The position numbers and the translations under genes are program-made. The notes under the pieces are model-generated. The model made no database searches. It was given only the letters and a program-made list of their open reading frames with translations, and was not told the DNA's origin. Below, piece by piece: positions 8,955-17,942 of a stretch of DNA of 64,000 nucleotides. The stretch lies in NCBI GenBank assembly GCA_024274705.1, contig JAJSAL010000067.1, positions 1-64,000 of the forward strand. Reading direction: 5' to 3'. Every line of letters begins with the position of its first letter. Position 1 is the stretch's first letter. This DNA comes from Spirochaetota bacterium. GTDB lineage: Bacteria > Spirochaetota > Spirochaetia > SPDA01 > JAJSAL01.

Positions 8955-10034
8955 ATGTCGTTATCGGTAGATTTCTTGGATTTCAGGTTAAAAAATCCTC
9001 TTATGTTGACGGAAGGACCGTTATCGGGAACCAAAGAACTGATTGAGAAAGCCTCCCGTTCCGCGGCAGGACTTATCTTTACCAAGGGGATCAGGCCGAA
9101 AGCGGCGCTGTCACCGGTCCCATACATCAGGAAATACCAGGGTAGCCTGCTGAACGCCGACTGGTCCTGCATAGGGTTTGAACAATGGATTGATGTTATA
9201 CACTCTCTCGATATCGAAACACCTTTAGTTGCAAGTATTGCAAAGAACTACGTGACTCCGGATCAAGCCGTGGAAATGGCTGAAAAGCTTGTACAGGCAG
9301 GGTCCAGAGCGGTTTCTTTTGTTGATTATAAACCGGTGCAGCTTTCAGAAACGGTGAAAATAGCGAAACGAAGGCTGACTGTTCCCGTTATGGTAAAACT
9401 CCCCCCGTTTCTTCCCGATTTAGAGGAGGTTTTAACTTCCCTTGTGTCCGCCGGGGTCGACGCAATAGCCGCCATGGATTCTGTCGGACCGGTGTTGTCG
9501 ATAAATGCAGAAACCGGGGAACCCCTCATGGGGAGCCCGGACGGGTCTGCCTACCTTTCGGGGAAATATATTCTTCCTGTTGCCCTTAAGTATATTTACG
9601 AGATTGCCCGGTTCGTCGATGTGCCTGTTGTCGGCGTCGGCGGGGTAACCGGCTGTGATTCCGCCCTGCAAATGATCATGGCGGGTGCAACGGGTGTCGG
9701 AATGGTAACAACTCCAATGCTCAAAGGGCTTGAAGTTTTCAGCATAGTGGAAAACGGTCTCATAGAATACTGCACGGAGAAGAGCATCGAAAAACTTTCC
9801 AGTATCAGGGGCCTGACACGAAAAAAAATAAGGGAAAGAAAAACGTCACTGTCCGTAAGGGCGGAGATCGATCCGTTGCTGTGCACCTCCTGTGGTGCCT
9901 GCCGCAGCGTATGCTACTCCCTGGCCATAAACCCAGGGGTGGACTCGTATTCCGTTCGAAAGGACACCTGCGTAGGTTGTGGTCTTTGTGACAGTGTCTG
10001 CCCCGCCGGGGCTGTTTCGTTTGGAGAATGGTAA
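8955..10034 (+). CDS. PreA/dihydroorotate-dehydrogenase-like flavoprotein with C-terminal 2[4Fe-4S] domain
   Basis: 359 residues. Residues 1-300 are a DHODH-type FMN barrel (DFLDFRLKNPLML at the start, PVMVKLPPF, PVVGVGGVTGCDSALQMIMAGATGVGMVT at the phosphate-binding end). The C-terminus carries CTSCGACRSVCY and CVGCGLCDSVCP, a bacterial-type 2[4Fe-4S] ferredoxin domain. This is the arrangement of PreA, the catalytic subunit of NAD-dependent dihydropyrimidine dehydrogenase, but the NAD/FAD partner PreT is not encoded nearby. Electrons may therefore pass directly to or from the ferredoxin at 8566. Reduction or oxidation of a cyclic amide is the family reaction; substrate inferred only by context. 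Confidence 0.88.
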   Translation: MSLSVDFLDFRLKNPLMLTEGPLSGTKELIEKASRSAAGLIFTKGIRPKAALSPVPYIRKYQGSLLNADWSCIGFEQWIDVIHSLDIETPLVASIAKNYVTPDQAVEMAEKLVQAGSRAVSFVDYKPVQLSETVKIAKRRLTVPVMVKLPPFLPDLEEVLTSLVSAGVDAIAAMDSVGPVLSINAETGEPLMGSPDGSAYLSGKYILPVALKYIYEIARFVDVPVVGVGGVTGCDSALQMIMAGATGVGMVTTPMLKGLEVFSIVENGLIEYCTEKSIEKLSSIRGLTRKKIRERKTSLSVRAEIDPLLCTSCGACRSVCYSLAINPGVDSYSVRKDTCVGCGLCDSVCPAGAVSFGEW

Positions 10035-12040
10035 TGTACAAGAGAAAAAAACTTTCCGAAAAAGAGCTGATCGAAGCTGCGTCCCGGATGAGATACTACA
10101 TTCTGCTCAGCATCTATGCGGCCCGTTCGGGACATCCCGGGGGTTCACTCTCTATCGCGGATATAACTGCGGCTTTATACTTGCACGAAGCGGTCCTGTA
10201 CCCGGACAACCCGGGACATCCCCGTCGGGACAGGATCATTTTTTCCGCGGGGCACAAGGCACCGGCCCAGTATGCGGGCCTTGGAATGGCCGGTTTTTTC
10301 GATATCAGGGAAATGGTTGCTTTAAGAAAATTCGGAAGCCCTTTCCAGGGTCACCCGCATGCGCCGGACCTTCCCGGTATTGAAGTGTCTACCGGGTCCC
10401 TTGGGCAGGGGCTGAGTGTAGCCTGCGGGATCGCCCTGTCGTTAAAACTGAAAGAAGAAGAAAACCGGGTTTTCTGTATAATGGGAGACGGAGAGCAGCA
10501 GGAGGGTAGTATCTGGGAAGCAGCCATGGCAGCGGGGAATTACAGCCTTGATAACATTATCGGTATTGTCGACAGAAACAGGCTTCAGATCGACGGTGAA
10601 GTCGATTCTCTAATGAATGTTTCCCCGTTGGATGAAAAATACCGGAGTTTCGGATGGAACGCGCTGGTCATCGACGGCCACGACATGGGGGAAATACTCG
10701 GGGCATTCAGGGCCGCGAAGAAAACCGTGGGACGGCCCACCGTTATCATAGCTGAAACGGTAAAAGGCAAAGGGGTCTCTTTCATGGAGAACAAGGTTGA
10801 ATGGCACGGCAAGGCTCCCGGGGATGAAAACCAGCTGTTACGCGCCCTGGAAGAACTTCCTTTTCAGCCGATGTCCTGGGAAGAAGCACGGGACAGCTTA
10901 CGGAAAATCGAGTGTTCCGCCGGGGAAAAAACAAAAAGTGTTCAGGAAAAAGTTCCCGCCTATTCCGTGGATTACTGGTGGAATCAGAGGGAAGTGATGC
11001 GGGCCCGGATGCAACCGAACCGGGATGGTTTCGGAAAGGGGCTTGCAGCAGCGGGAAAGGACAAACGGGTTGTAACAATCCACGCGGATATTTCAGATTC
11101 GATAAAAATAACCGAGTTTGAAAAAGCCGGTCCCTCTAGACGAACCAGGGTGTTAAACGCAGGGATAGCGGAACAGGACATGATAACAATGGCCGCGGGA
11201 CTGGCAAAGGAAGGATGGATCCCGGTTGCGGGAACCTACGGGGTCTTCGCCGCGGGAAGACCCTGGGACCAGATTCGAACAACCGTGTGCAACGACAATT
11301 TAAATGTAAAGATTATCGGGGCTCATGGGGGTATTTCCGTCGGACCTGATGGGGGAACACACCAGGCCCTCGAGGATATCTCGCTGATGCAGATCCTACC
11401 GAACATGCATGTCGGTGTACCCTGTGATGCGGAGGAAGCCGGGAAAATGACGGAGCACATGATCCTGAAGGTAGACGGCCCCTGTTATCTCCGGTTAGCC
11501 AGGGAAAGCACCCCGGTTGTAACCGGCGGGGATACGGTTTTTCAGTTTGGAAATGCGAATGTAATACGCTTCAGGGGCGAACAGGAGCGTTTTGAGAATG
11601 CCTTCTCCATCACCCTGGCGAGGGATTATGAAAATGAAGGGGAAGCCGTCACAATGATCGCCTGCGGGCCCATTGTTACGGAGGTGATGAGGGCTGCGTA
11701 TATACTGAAAAGGGAACAGGAAATAGAAGCACGTATTCTCAATGTACATACGGTGAAGCCTCTGGATGTGGAGGCTGTAACCCGGGCAGCGGATGAAACC
11801 GGGAGTATACTGGTATGCGAAGAACACCAGGTTGGCGGGTTCGGAAATCTTGTGGCTGCTTGCATCCTGAATACCGGCAAAACTCTTGTACAATGCAGTT
11901 TCGGTATGGTAGGAGTACAGGACACGTTCGGTGTTTCCGGGACCGTTAAAGAACTATTTCATGCATTTGAAATTTCCGCGGAATTTATCGCGGAAAAAGC
12001 CCTCTCCCTCCTGGGGAAAGGGACTAGGGGGAACAAGTGA
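10034..12040 (+). CDS. tkt: Transketolase, single-chain, full length
   Basis: About 668 residues; I prefer the ATG at 10034 (TAATG overlap with the previous stop, GGAG at 10023-10026) over the in-frame ATG at 10028. The N-terminal half has HPGGSLSIAD and the thiamine-diphosphate motif GDGEQQEGSIWEA ... NRLQIDG. The C-terminal half has IAEQDMITMAAGLA and GAHGGISVGPDGGTHQALED, the pyrimidine-binding and transketolase C-terminal parts. It transfers two-carbon ketol units between sugar phosphates. Its place inside an uptake/catabolic operon, rather than with pentose-phosphate genes, suggests that the sugar part (ribose) of a nucleoside is processed here; this is inference. It overlaps the downstream regulator by 4 bp. 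Confidence 0.92.
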   Translation: MYKRKKLSEKELIEAASRMRYYILLSIYAARSGHPGGSLSIADITAALYLHEAVLYPDNPGHPRRDRIIFSAGHKAPAQYAGLGMAGFFDIREMVALRKFGSPFQGHPHAPDLPGIEVSTGSLGQGLSVACGIALSLKLKEEENRVFCIMGDGEQQEGSIWEAAMAAGNYSLDNIIGIVDRNRLQIDGEVDSLMNVSPLDEKYRSFGWNALVIDGHDMGEILGAFRAAKKTVGRPTVIIAETVKGKGVSFMENKVEWHGKAPGDENQLLRALEELPFQPMSWEEARDSLRKIECSAGEKTKSVQEKVPAYSVDYWWNQREVMRARMQPNRDGFGKGLAAAGKDKRVVTIHADISDSIKITEFEKAGPSRRTRVLNAGIAEQDMITMAAGLAKEGWIPVAGTYGVFAAGRPWDQIRTTVCNDNLNVKIIGAHGGISVGPDGGTHQALEDISLMQILPNMHVGVPCDAEEAGKMTEHMILKVDGPCYLRLARESTPVVTGGDTVFQFGNANVIRFRGEQERFENAFSITLARDYENEGEAVTMIACGPIVTEVMRAAYILKREQEIEARILNVHTVKPLDVEAVTRAADETGSILVCEEHQVGGFGNLVAACILNTGKTLVQCSFGMVGVQDTFGVSGTVKELFHAFEISAEFIAEKALSLLGKGTRGNK

Positions 12041-12738
12041 TAGACGAAGTCAAAACTCTGACAATTGCCGACGCTGTAGCTGAGAAGCTGCTGGGAAGAA
12101 TATCCGATGGCCGGCTTACATGGGGGCAGAAGCTTCCTTCTCAACGAGACCTCGCAAAAATGTTGAATGTTGGTATTGCTTCACTTCGGGAGGGTCTTCA
12201 GATTCTTCAGGCGATGGGTTTTGTCGAACTCAAAAGGGGACAGGGTACATATATAACTAAAAACCCGGCAACTCCCTTTTCAAAGAACATAGCTATGTCC
12301 ATCTATTTAGATACAAATGTGCAGAACCTTATGGAGGCCCGGGAGGTCCTGGATACCGGACTTGCCGTGCTCGCCGCTAAAAAGGCGAATGGAAAGGATA
12401 TAAAGAAAATGGACGAACTTCTGCATTGCCTGGAGGAAACCGTGGCTTCCGGAGCCCGGAGTGCAATGAAAAGTGATTTAAGTTTCCATATGGCCCTGGT
12501 GGAAAGTGTAAAGAATCCGCTCCTTGAAAAGTTTTCTTATGCTATCCGGTCTTCTTTAGAAGAATTTATCGGTACTATTGCACATACGAAAAGGGGTGTT
12601 GAATTACACTGGAAAGTGTTGGAAGCGATAAAAAACAAGGATGCCATGGAAGCGAGGGACACCATGATCGAACTCTTAAAACACACAAGGCAGATATACT
12701 TGAAATACCATTACGGAAATGAGAAACGCGATGCATAG
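12037..12738 (+). CDS. FadR/GntR-family transcriptional regulator (wHTH + FCD domain)
   Basis: 233 residues, GTG start within a GTGA overlap. The N-terminal winged helix is clear (WGQKLPSQRDLAKMLNVG ... SLREGLQILQAMGFVELKRGQGTYI, residues about 25-75). The C-terminal helical FCD ligand domain contains the metal/ligand acidic-histidine positions typical of the family (DLSFHMALVESVKNPLLEKF). FadR-type regulators of catabolic operons usually bind a pathway acid and repress the operon. Being encoded in the middle of the run of genes, it probably autoregulates the same operon. No operator could be assigned by eye. Confidence 0.92.
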   Translation: MIDEVKTLTIADAVAEKLLGRISDGRLTWGQKLPSQRDLAKMLNVGIASLREGLQILQAMGFVELKRGQGTYITKNPATPFSKNIAMSIYLDTNVQNLMEAREVLDTGLAVLAAKKANGKDIKKMDELLHCLEETVASGARSAMKSDLSFHMALVESVKNPLLEKFSYAIRSSLEEFIGTIAHTKRGVELHWKVLEAIKNKDAMEARDTMIELLKHTRQIYLKYHYGNEKRDA

Positions 12739-13711
12739 TGTACTGGTGGACAGGCCCCTTAACGCTGAAGCTCTTACCCTGTTATCGAATAATGCGAGGG
12801 TTGTTGCAATATATGACGATGATAGGGAAAAGATCCGCAAAGCCCTGGCAGAAGTCGACGGTGTAATATGTTCCGCCGCTCTTAAAATGGGAGAAGAGGA
12901 AATCACTCTCGGCAAAAACCTTAAAGTAATCGGCCGCCCCGGTGCCGGGTATGATAGTGTTGATATTAAAGCGGCGACAAGGATAGGAATTCCCGTAGTC
13001 TATACTCCCGATGGGCCCACGGAATCGGTTGCGGAACATGTTATCGGGTTGATGATCATGCTCGCAAAGAAAATCCCCGTGGTTGAAAAAGCTCTGAAGG
13101 AAGAGGGGGATTTCGGAGTTCGGACCAGGGTAACGGGCATGGAATTGTTCGGGAAAACCCTGGGAATCATCGGGGCCGGCCGGATCGGCCGGCGAACGGC
13201 GGAAATCGCCTCCCTTGGGCTTGGAATGAAAATCATAGTATTCGATCCTTACATGGGCGAAAACGGTCTATCAACACAACATGAGTTCACACGCACAGAC
13301 AAGATGAAGACCTTGTTGGAAAATGCCGATTTCGTTTCCCTCCATGTCCCCTTCACCGAAGAGACAAGGAGACTTATTGGGAAAGATGAATTTAAACTCA
13401 TGAAAGAGACGGCATATTTCATCAATACCGCCAGGGGAGGTATTGTCGATGAACCCGCCCTTATCGATGCGCTTGTTTCCGGGTCAATCGCAGGGGCGGG
13501 ACTCGATGTTTTTGAAAAGGAACCTCCCGATCCTGACAATCCTCTTTTTAAGCTGGATAATACCGTTGTCACTCCCCATTTAAGCAGCTTTACCAGTGAC
13601 GGGAAGAGAAAGATGGGGGTAGCTGTCGTACAAAGCTCTTTAGACGTTCTTTCCGGAAAGGTCCCGGAGTTTATGGTAAATCCCGAAGTCTGGGAAAAAA
13701 GGCGAAAATGA
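12731..13711 (+). CDS. D-2-hydroxyacid dehydrogenase (phosphoglycerate dehydrogenase-like)
   Basis: About 326 residues from the ATG at 12731, preceded by GAGA; an in-frame ATG at 12719 adds four residues but has no spaced ribosome site. The Rossmann motif is GIIGAGRIGRRTAE, with INTARGGIVDEPALIDAL (catalytic Arg), DVFEKEPPDP (catalytic Glu) and TPHLSSFT (catalytic His). The protein lacks the C-terminal ACT domain of biosynthetic SerA, so a catabolic role in NAD-linked interconversion of a 2-keto and D-2-hydroxy acid is more likely. It overlaps the regulator gene's 3' end and the following peptidase start (ATGA). Confidence 0.92.
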   Translation: MHSVLVDRPLNAEALTLLSNNARVVAIYDDDREKIRKALAEVDGVICSAALKMGEEEITLGKNLKVIGRPGAGYDSVDIKAATRIGIPVVYTPDGPTESVAEHVIGLMIMLAKKIPVVEKALKEEGDFGVRTRVTGMELFGKTLGIIGAGRIGRRTAEIASLGLGMKIIVFDPYMGENGLSTQHEFTRTDKMKTLLENADFVSLHVPFTEETRRLIGKDEFKLMKETAYFINTARGGIVDEPALIDALVSGSIAGAGLDVFEKEPPDPDNPLFKLDNTVVTPHLSSFTSDGKRKMGVAVVQSSLDVLSGKVPEFMVNPEVWEKRRK

Positions 13712-14877
13712 ACGTAGTCGAAGAGGTGAAAAAGCTAATATCCATTCCCAGCGTAACAGGTAATGAAAAAGAGATCGGTACATACATTGCTGAAAAATTT
13801 CGTTCTCTTGGATGCCGGACAGAGATATTCCAGGTCGATAAAGACCGTTTCAATATTCTTGCGGTCCTGGGCCCGGAAAAAAATGACCCGATGGGGGTCC
13901 TTTTTCATGGACACATGGATACGGCAGCCCCCTTCGGGATGGTGTTCCCTTTCACCCCTTCCATCAGGGAGAACCATATTTGGGGAAGAGGTTCCGTGGA
14001 TCAGAAAGGCGGTATCGCAGCGGTTATATCATGTTTTGAGCAGGTTATATCTTCGGGGATGAACCTTCACAGGAAAGTCGGATTTGTATGTGTCGTGGAT
14101 GAGGAAGAGGAGCATAGGGGAAGTATGCACCTTGCCGATATGGGTATCCAGGCTGAATGTGCAATTATCACGGAACCTTCGGCTCTTAAACTCGGCATCG
14201 GATGCAAGGGTACTGTACCCATCAAAATGAGTGTCAAGGGAAAAGCGAGCCATGGGTGCAGGCCGTGGCTCGGAGAGAGTGCGGTTATTCATGGAATGAA
14301 TATCACCCGGGAATTGTTGAACAGCACACTACCGGTTTATCATGTTGAAGGTATAGGCGATACGAAGGCTACACTGAATCTCGGTATTGTGAATGGAGGT
14401 ACGGCGTATAACATGGTCCCCGGCGAGTGCGTCTTCTGGTTCGACCGGAGGCTTGTTCCCGGAGAGAACCCGAAGGAGGTCCTGGATGATTTTGAATCGC
14501 TTATCACGGGGTATGAAAGTCCCGGTGGCGTTTCTTTCAAAGTGGAAGTCGACAGGCCCGATTGGCATTGGGAGCCGATAAAGCAACGAGGTTTGCTTCC
14601 CGCACTTACTGATATCAATTCCGGGTTGGTACAAACCGTGAAAACAGCCCACAATACAATCTTAGGGACCGGTCCTGAACTTTATTTTACCGATGGATAC
14701 CAGGAAATGGATTTCCTGGTCAACGATCTTGGTATCCCTGCTGTCCAGTATGGCCCCGGTGATGGAGGCCTCTGTCACACCGATAGGGAAAGTCTCGATA
14801 TCGAACAACTGAAAACCGCCGTTTCCGTGTATAGTGAAATTGTTCGGATGCTATGCGGTGGGACCGATGAAGATTAA
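13708..14877 (+). CDS. M20-family metallohydrolase (YgeY/ArgE/DapE-like)
   Basis: 389 residues starting in an ATGA overlap. Metal-binding motifs are present: FHGHMDTAAPFG (His and Asp), WGRGSVDQKGGIAA (bridging Asp), DEEEEHRGS (catalytic and metal Glu), ITEPSALKLGIG, and LCHTDRESL near the C-terminus (last His). M20 enzymes hydrolyse amide bonds of N-acyl or N-carbamoyl amino acids. In enterobacteria the related YgeY sits in the purine-degradation cluster with SsnA and XdhD; the same combination (amidohydrolase, M20 enzyme, Mo-hydroxylase) appears here, which supports a nitrogen-ring breakdown role. The exact amide is unknown. Confidence 0.9.
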   Translation: MNVVEEVKKLISIPSVTGNEKEIGTYIAEKFRSLGCRTEIFQVDKDRFNILAVLGPEKNDPMGVLFHGHMDTAAPFGMVFPFTPSIRENHIWGRGSVDQKGGIAAVISCFEQVISSGMNLHRKVGFVCVVDEEEEHRGSMHLADMGIQAECAIITEPSALKLGIGCKGTVPIKMSVKGKASHGCRPWLGESAVIHGMNITRELLNSTLPVYHVEGIGDTKATLNLGIVNGGTAYNMVPGECVFWFDRRLVPGENPKEVLDDFESLITGYESPGGVSFKVEVDRPDWHWEPIKQRGLLPALTDINSGLVQTVKTAHNTILGTGPELYFTDGYQEMDFLVNDLGIPAVQYGPGDGGLCHTDRESLDIEQLKTAVSVYSEIVRMLCGGTDED

Positions 14878-17653
14878 CCTCGAAATAAACGGGAAGGAAT
14901 ACTCGCCTGGAATCTCCCGGGACGATATGACCCTCCTCCGTTACCTCCGGGACCGTCTTTTATTTACCGGGGCGAAAAACGGGTGCGGCGAGGGACATTG
15001 CGGTGCCTGTACCGTGATTATCGACGGTAAGGCGAAACTTTCCTGCCTGGTAAAAATGAAGACATTGGAAGGATGCCGGGTGGAAACCCCTGAAGCATTG
15101 AGCACCGGGGGCAGTGTCCACGCCATTGTGTATTCCTATGTTGCAGAAGGTGCGGTGCAGTGCGGGTTCTGTACACCGGGATGTATCATGTCGACAAAAG
15201 CCCTTCTGGACCGGGTCCCGGACCCTTCCGTACAAGAGATTCAAAAAGCCCTGACCCGCAATATATGCCGTTGTACAGGATATACAAAGATAGTGAAAGC
15301 TGTTCAAAGGGCCTCTTCCCTGATCCTGGAAGGGAGAGTATGGATCGAAAGGGAGAAGATTTTCCCCGAAACGGTAAGACCTGTGGGAGTCTCCGTGCCC
15401 CGGGTCGATGCAGTTGCGAAAGCTACAGGGGAACTTCGGTTCGCAGACGATCTTTTTTTCCCGGATATGCTCTACGCAAAGGTTTTACGAAGTGAGTACC
15501 CCCACGCGGAAATAACCGGAATTGATGTATCCCGGGCAAGAAAAACGAAAGGTGTGGCAGCAGTGCTGACAGCCGGGGATATACCGGGAAGGAACGCCTT
15601 CGGTCCCATTACGGCGGACCAACCGGTTTTCGCGGATAAAAAGGTAAGATACTTAGGGGACGCGATCGCCGCCGTATACGCGGAAACGGAATCAGCCGCT
15701 GAAGAAGCGCTGTCAAAAATATCGGTAGAGTATGCGCCCCTGCCGGTGGTGTCCACCGAGGAAAACGCACTGAAAGAGGGCGCTGTACTGCTACACGGTA
15801 CTGAAAGGACGGGTAATATCTTTTCCCATATGGAATCCGGCAGGGGCGACACCGTGCAGGGGTTTTCTGAAGCGGATATAGTGTTAGAGGGGGAATATAC
15901 GACCCAATACGTGGAACATGGATATCTCGAACCCGAATCCGGTGTCGGTGTTCCCGGGGAGAACGGGAGAATAACTATCTATGTGGGAAGCCAGGGACCG
16001 GAAGCGGATATAAAAGAAATAGCCCCGGTCCTGGGTGTCCCCGCTGAAAAAATCCATATAGCCCATATGCCCGTTGGAGGAGCCTTCGGAGGAAAAGAAG
16101 ATGTCTCCGTTCAGATAATCATCGCCCTGGGTGTGATGAAAACCGGGCGCCCTGTAAAGTATACCTTCACGAGAAGGGAATCGATCCGTACAAGCGGAAA
16201 GATAAATTCGCAACGCCTCCGTTACAAAACAGGTGTTACAAGGGATGGGAAAATAACGGCTGTAAAAGCGGAGATTCTCGCCCGTGCCGGAGCGTACGCG
16301 TCGGTAGAAGAAGCGGTTATTCTCCGTTCAGTCAGCTTCGCTGCCGGTCCGTACATGGTCCCCCACGGGGAAATCAAAGCAGACGCATACTATTGCAACA
16401 ATATGCCGACGTGTGCGATGCGGGGTTTCGGCAACCCCCCTGTGACGTTTGCGGCGGAAACCCAGATGAACCGCCTGGCCGCCCTGCTCGGCATGGACCC
16501 CTTTGAGATAAGGCTTGTAAACGCCCTGGAAGAAGGACTCCCTTCTATTACAGGTGAGAGGATTCCGTACAGTGTCGGCATTAAGAAATGCCTTAACGCA
16601 GTTCGGGATTCATTGCAGAAGGAAGAAATACCTGCTCCCCGAAAAGGTTGGAAAACAGGAGTCGGAATCGCCGCTTCATATAAGAATGTCGGTTTTGGAA
16701 TCGGCATGAATGATTCAGCAGGAGCATTCGGAAAGATAATAAAAGGTGGAAAACTGCTCCTCCGTGTAGGGAGCGTTGATATGGGTCAGGGGGCGGATAC
16801 TGCCATGGCCCAGATTGTTTCCGAAGAGGTGGGATGGCCCTATTCGATGATAGTCGTCGAGTCGGCGGATACCGACAGGGATCCCAGGGCGGGTATGACT
16901 ACCGCGTCACGCCAGACCTTTGTTTCCGGAAACGCCGTGTATGAGATGTCGAAACGGCTTAAACGGAAACTGTACGCTTTCATCGGAAAAGAATTCCATA
17001 TGCCTGTTGAAGATATCTGTATCCATGGTTCATGTGTCCGTTCACTGAAGAGGGACGCCGTTATTCTTTCTCTACCGGAACTATCCCGGCTCCTTGTAAG
17101 CCGGGGTATAGATATGTCCGAAGAGTTTCGCTACTTCGCCCCCCACACCAGTTTCAGCCTGAAAGAACCTGTCGGCGGTTATCCGAAAGGAGAAGGGCGT
17201 CTGCACGTGGCGTATTGCTTCGCTGTCCAGGCAGTTATTCTCGAAGTTAATCCCGATAGCGGGAAGGTTGTTGTTCTCAAGGTAATTGCGGCAAGTGATA
17301 CCGGCCGGCCGGTCAATCCACAGGCAGTGGAAGGTCAGATCGAAGGGGGGATTGCAATGGGGCTTGGATACGGGCTTTCAGAGGAATTTCGAATAGAAAA
17401 CGGATACATACAATCCGATTCCTACGGCAAACTGGGCTTAAGGAGGATCGGGCAGACACCTGAGATCGAGAGTATTATCGTGGAAAACCCGCACCCGGAA
17501 GGACCATACGGGGCAAAAGGGATGAGCGAGTTGACGATCTCCCTGGGCGCACCTGCGGTAGTTCACGCACTCTATAATGCTCTCGGCGTCTGGATCACTT
17601 CCCTCCCTGCGACACCGGAGAAGGTACGCAGGGCTTTAGCTGAAAACAGGTAA
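14867..17653 (+). CDS. Xanthine dehydrogenase/aldehyde oxidoreductase-like molybdoenzyme, [2Fe-2S] and Mo domains fused, no FAD domain
   Basis: About 928 residues. I choose the ATG at 14867 (MKINLEING), overlapping the peptidase stop; the in-frame GTG at 14834 would add 11 unlikely residues. Residues 1-160 carry two [2Fe-2S] clusters: CGEGHCGACTVIIDGKAKLSC and CGFCTPGCIMS ... NICRCTGY. The rest is the molybdopterin part, with GGAFGGKEDV, CAMRGFGNP and GPYGAKGMSELTISLGAP, the last holding the active-site Glu. Order and lack of FAD domain match Desulfovibrio Mop and the selenium-dependent xanthine dehydrogenase/XdhD group. The reaction would be hydroxylation of a purine-like ring or oxidation of an aldehyde. 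Last gene of the operon. Confidence 0.92.
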   Translation: MKINLEINGKEYSPGISRDDMTLLRYLRDRLLFTGAKNGCGEGHCGACTVIIDGKAKLSCLVKMKTLEGCRVETPEALSTGGSVHAIVYSYVAEGAVQCGFCTPGCIMSTKALLDRVPDPSVQEIQKALTRNICRCTGYTKIVKAVQRASSLILEGRVWIEREKIFPETVRPVGVSVPRVDAVAKATGELRFADDLFFPDMLYAKVLRSEYPHAEITGIDVSRARKTKGVAAVLTAGDIPGRNAFGPITADQPVFADKKVRYLGDAIAAVYAETESAAEEALSKISVEYAPLPVVSTEENALKEGAVLLHGTERTGNIFSHMESGRGDTVQGFSEADIVLEGEYTTQYVEHGYLEPESGVGVPGENGRITIYVGSQGPEADIKEIAPVLGVPAEKIHIAHMPVGGAFGGKEDVSVQIIIALGVMKTGRPVKYTFTRRESIRTSGKINSQRLRYKTGVTRDGKITAVKAEILARAGAYASVEEAVILRSVSFAAGPYMVPHGEIKADAYYCNNMPTCAMRGFGNPPVTFAAETQMNRLAALLGMDPFEIRLVNALEEGLPSITGERIPYSVGIKKCLNAVRDSLQKEEIPAPRKGWKTGVGIAASYKNVGFGIGMNDSAGAFGKIIKGGKLLLRVGSVDMGQGADTAMAQIVSEEVGWPYSMIVVESADTDRDPRAGMTTASRQTFVSGNAVYEMSKRLKRKLYAFIGKEFHMPVEDICIHGSCVRSLKRDAVILSLPELSRLLVSRGIDMSEEFRYFAPHTSFSLKEPVGGYPKGEGRLHVAYCFAVQAVILEVNPDSGKVVVLKVIAASDTGRPVNPQAVEGQIEGGIAMGLGYGLSEEFRIENGYIQSDSYGKLGLRRIGQTPEIESIIVENPHPEGPYGAKGMSELTISLGAPAVVHALYNALGVWITSLPATPEKVRRALAENR

Positions 17654-17889
17654 CCTAGGGGATGAGCGACGCGGCTGCTTTGATCCTGCCACTACATTTT
17701 ATCACAGTACTCAACCCCGGCATATTACGTTTCCTCCGCGGTTCCCCCGATCCTCTTGTTATAACAGGTCTCTTTCCTGGTTGCCAAGGGCGTTCGCCGG
17801 GAATCAGGACCCGCGCAGCCCTCCATGGGAATACAAAAGACAAACTCCAGGAATCAATCTCCGTCCAAGTATAATCATCTACATACAAG

Positions 17890-17929
17890 CCGGTGTAACG
17901 CACCGGCGTAGTCAGTTGCGTTACACCGG
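17890..17929. terminator. 13-bp perfect inverted repeat, likely bidirectional terminator
   Basis: CCGGTGTAACGCA (17890-17902) pairs perfectly with TGCGTTACACCGG (17917-17929). The left arm also overlaps a smaller hairpin of its own (CCGGTG-taacg-CACCGG, 17890-17906), so two folds are possible. It lies between the end of the big operon (17653) and the convergent gene ending at 17943. There is no long T-run, so termination is inferred from position. The rest of 17654-17942 holds nothing I can support as a gene. Confidence 0.6.
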
Positions 17930-17942
17930 TTGTTGTGTGTAA

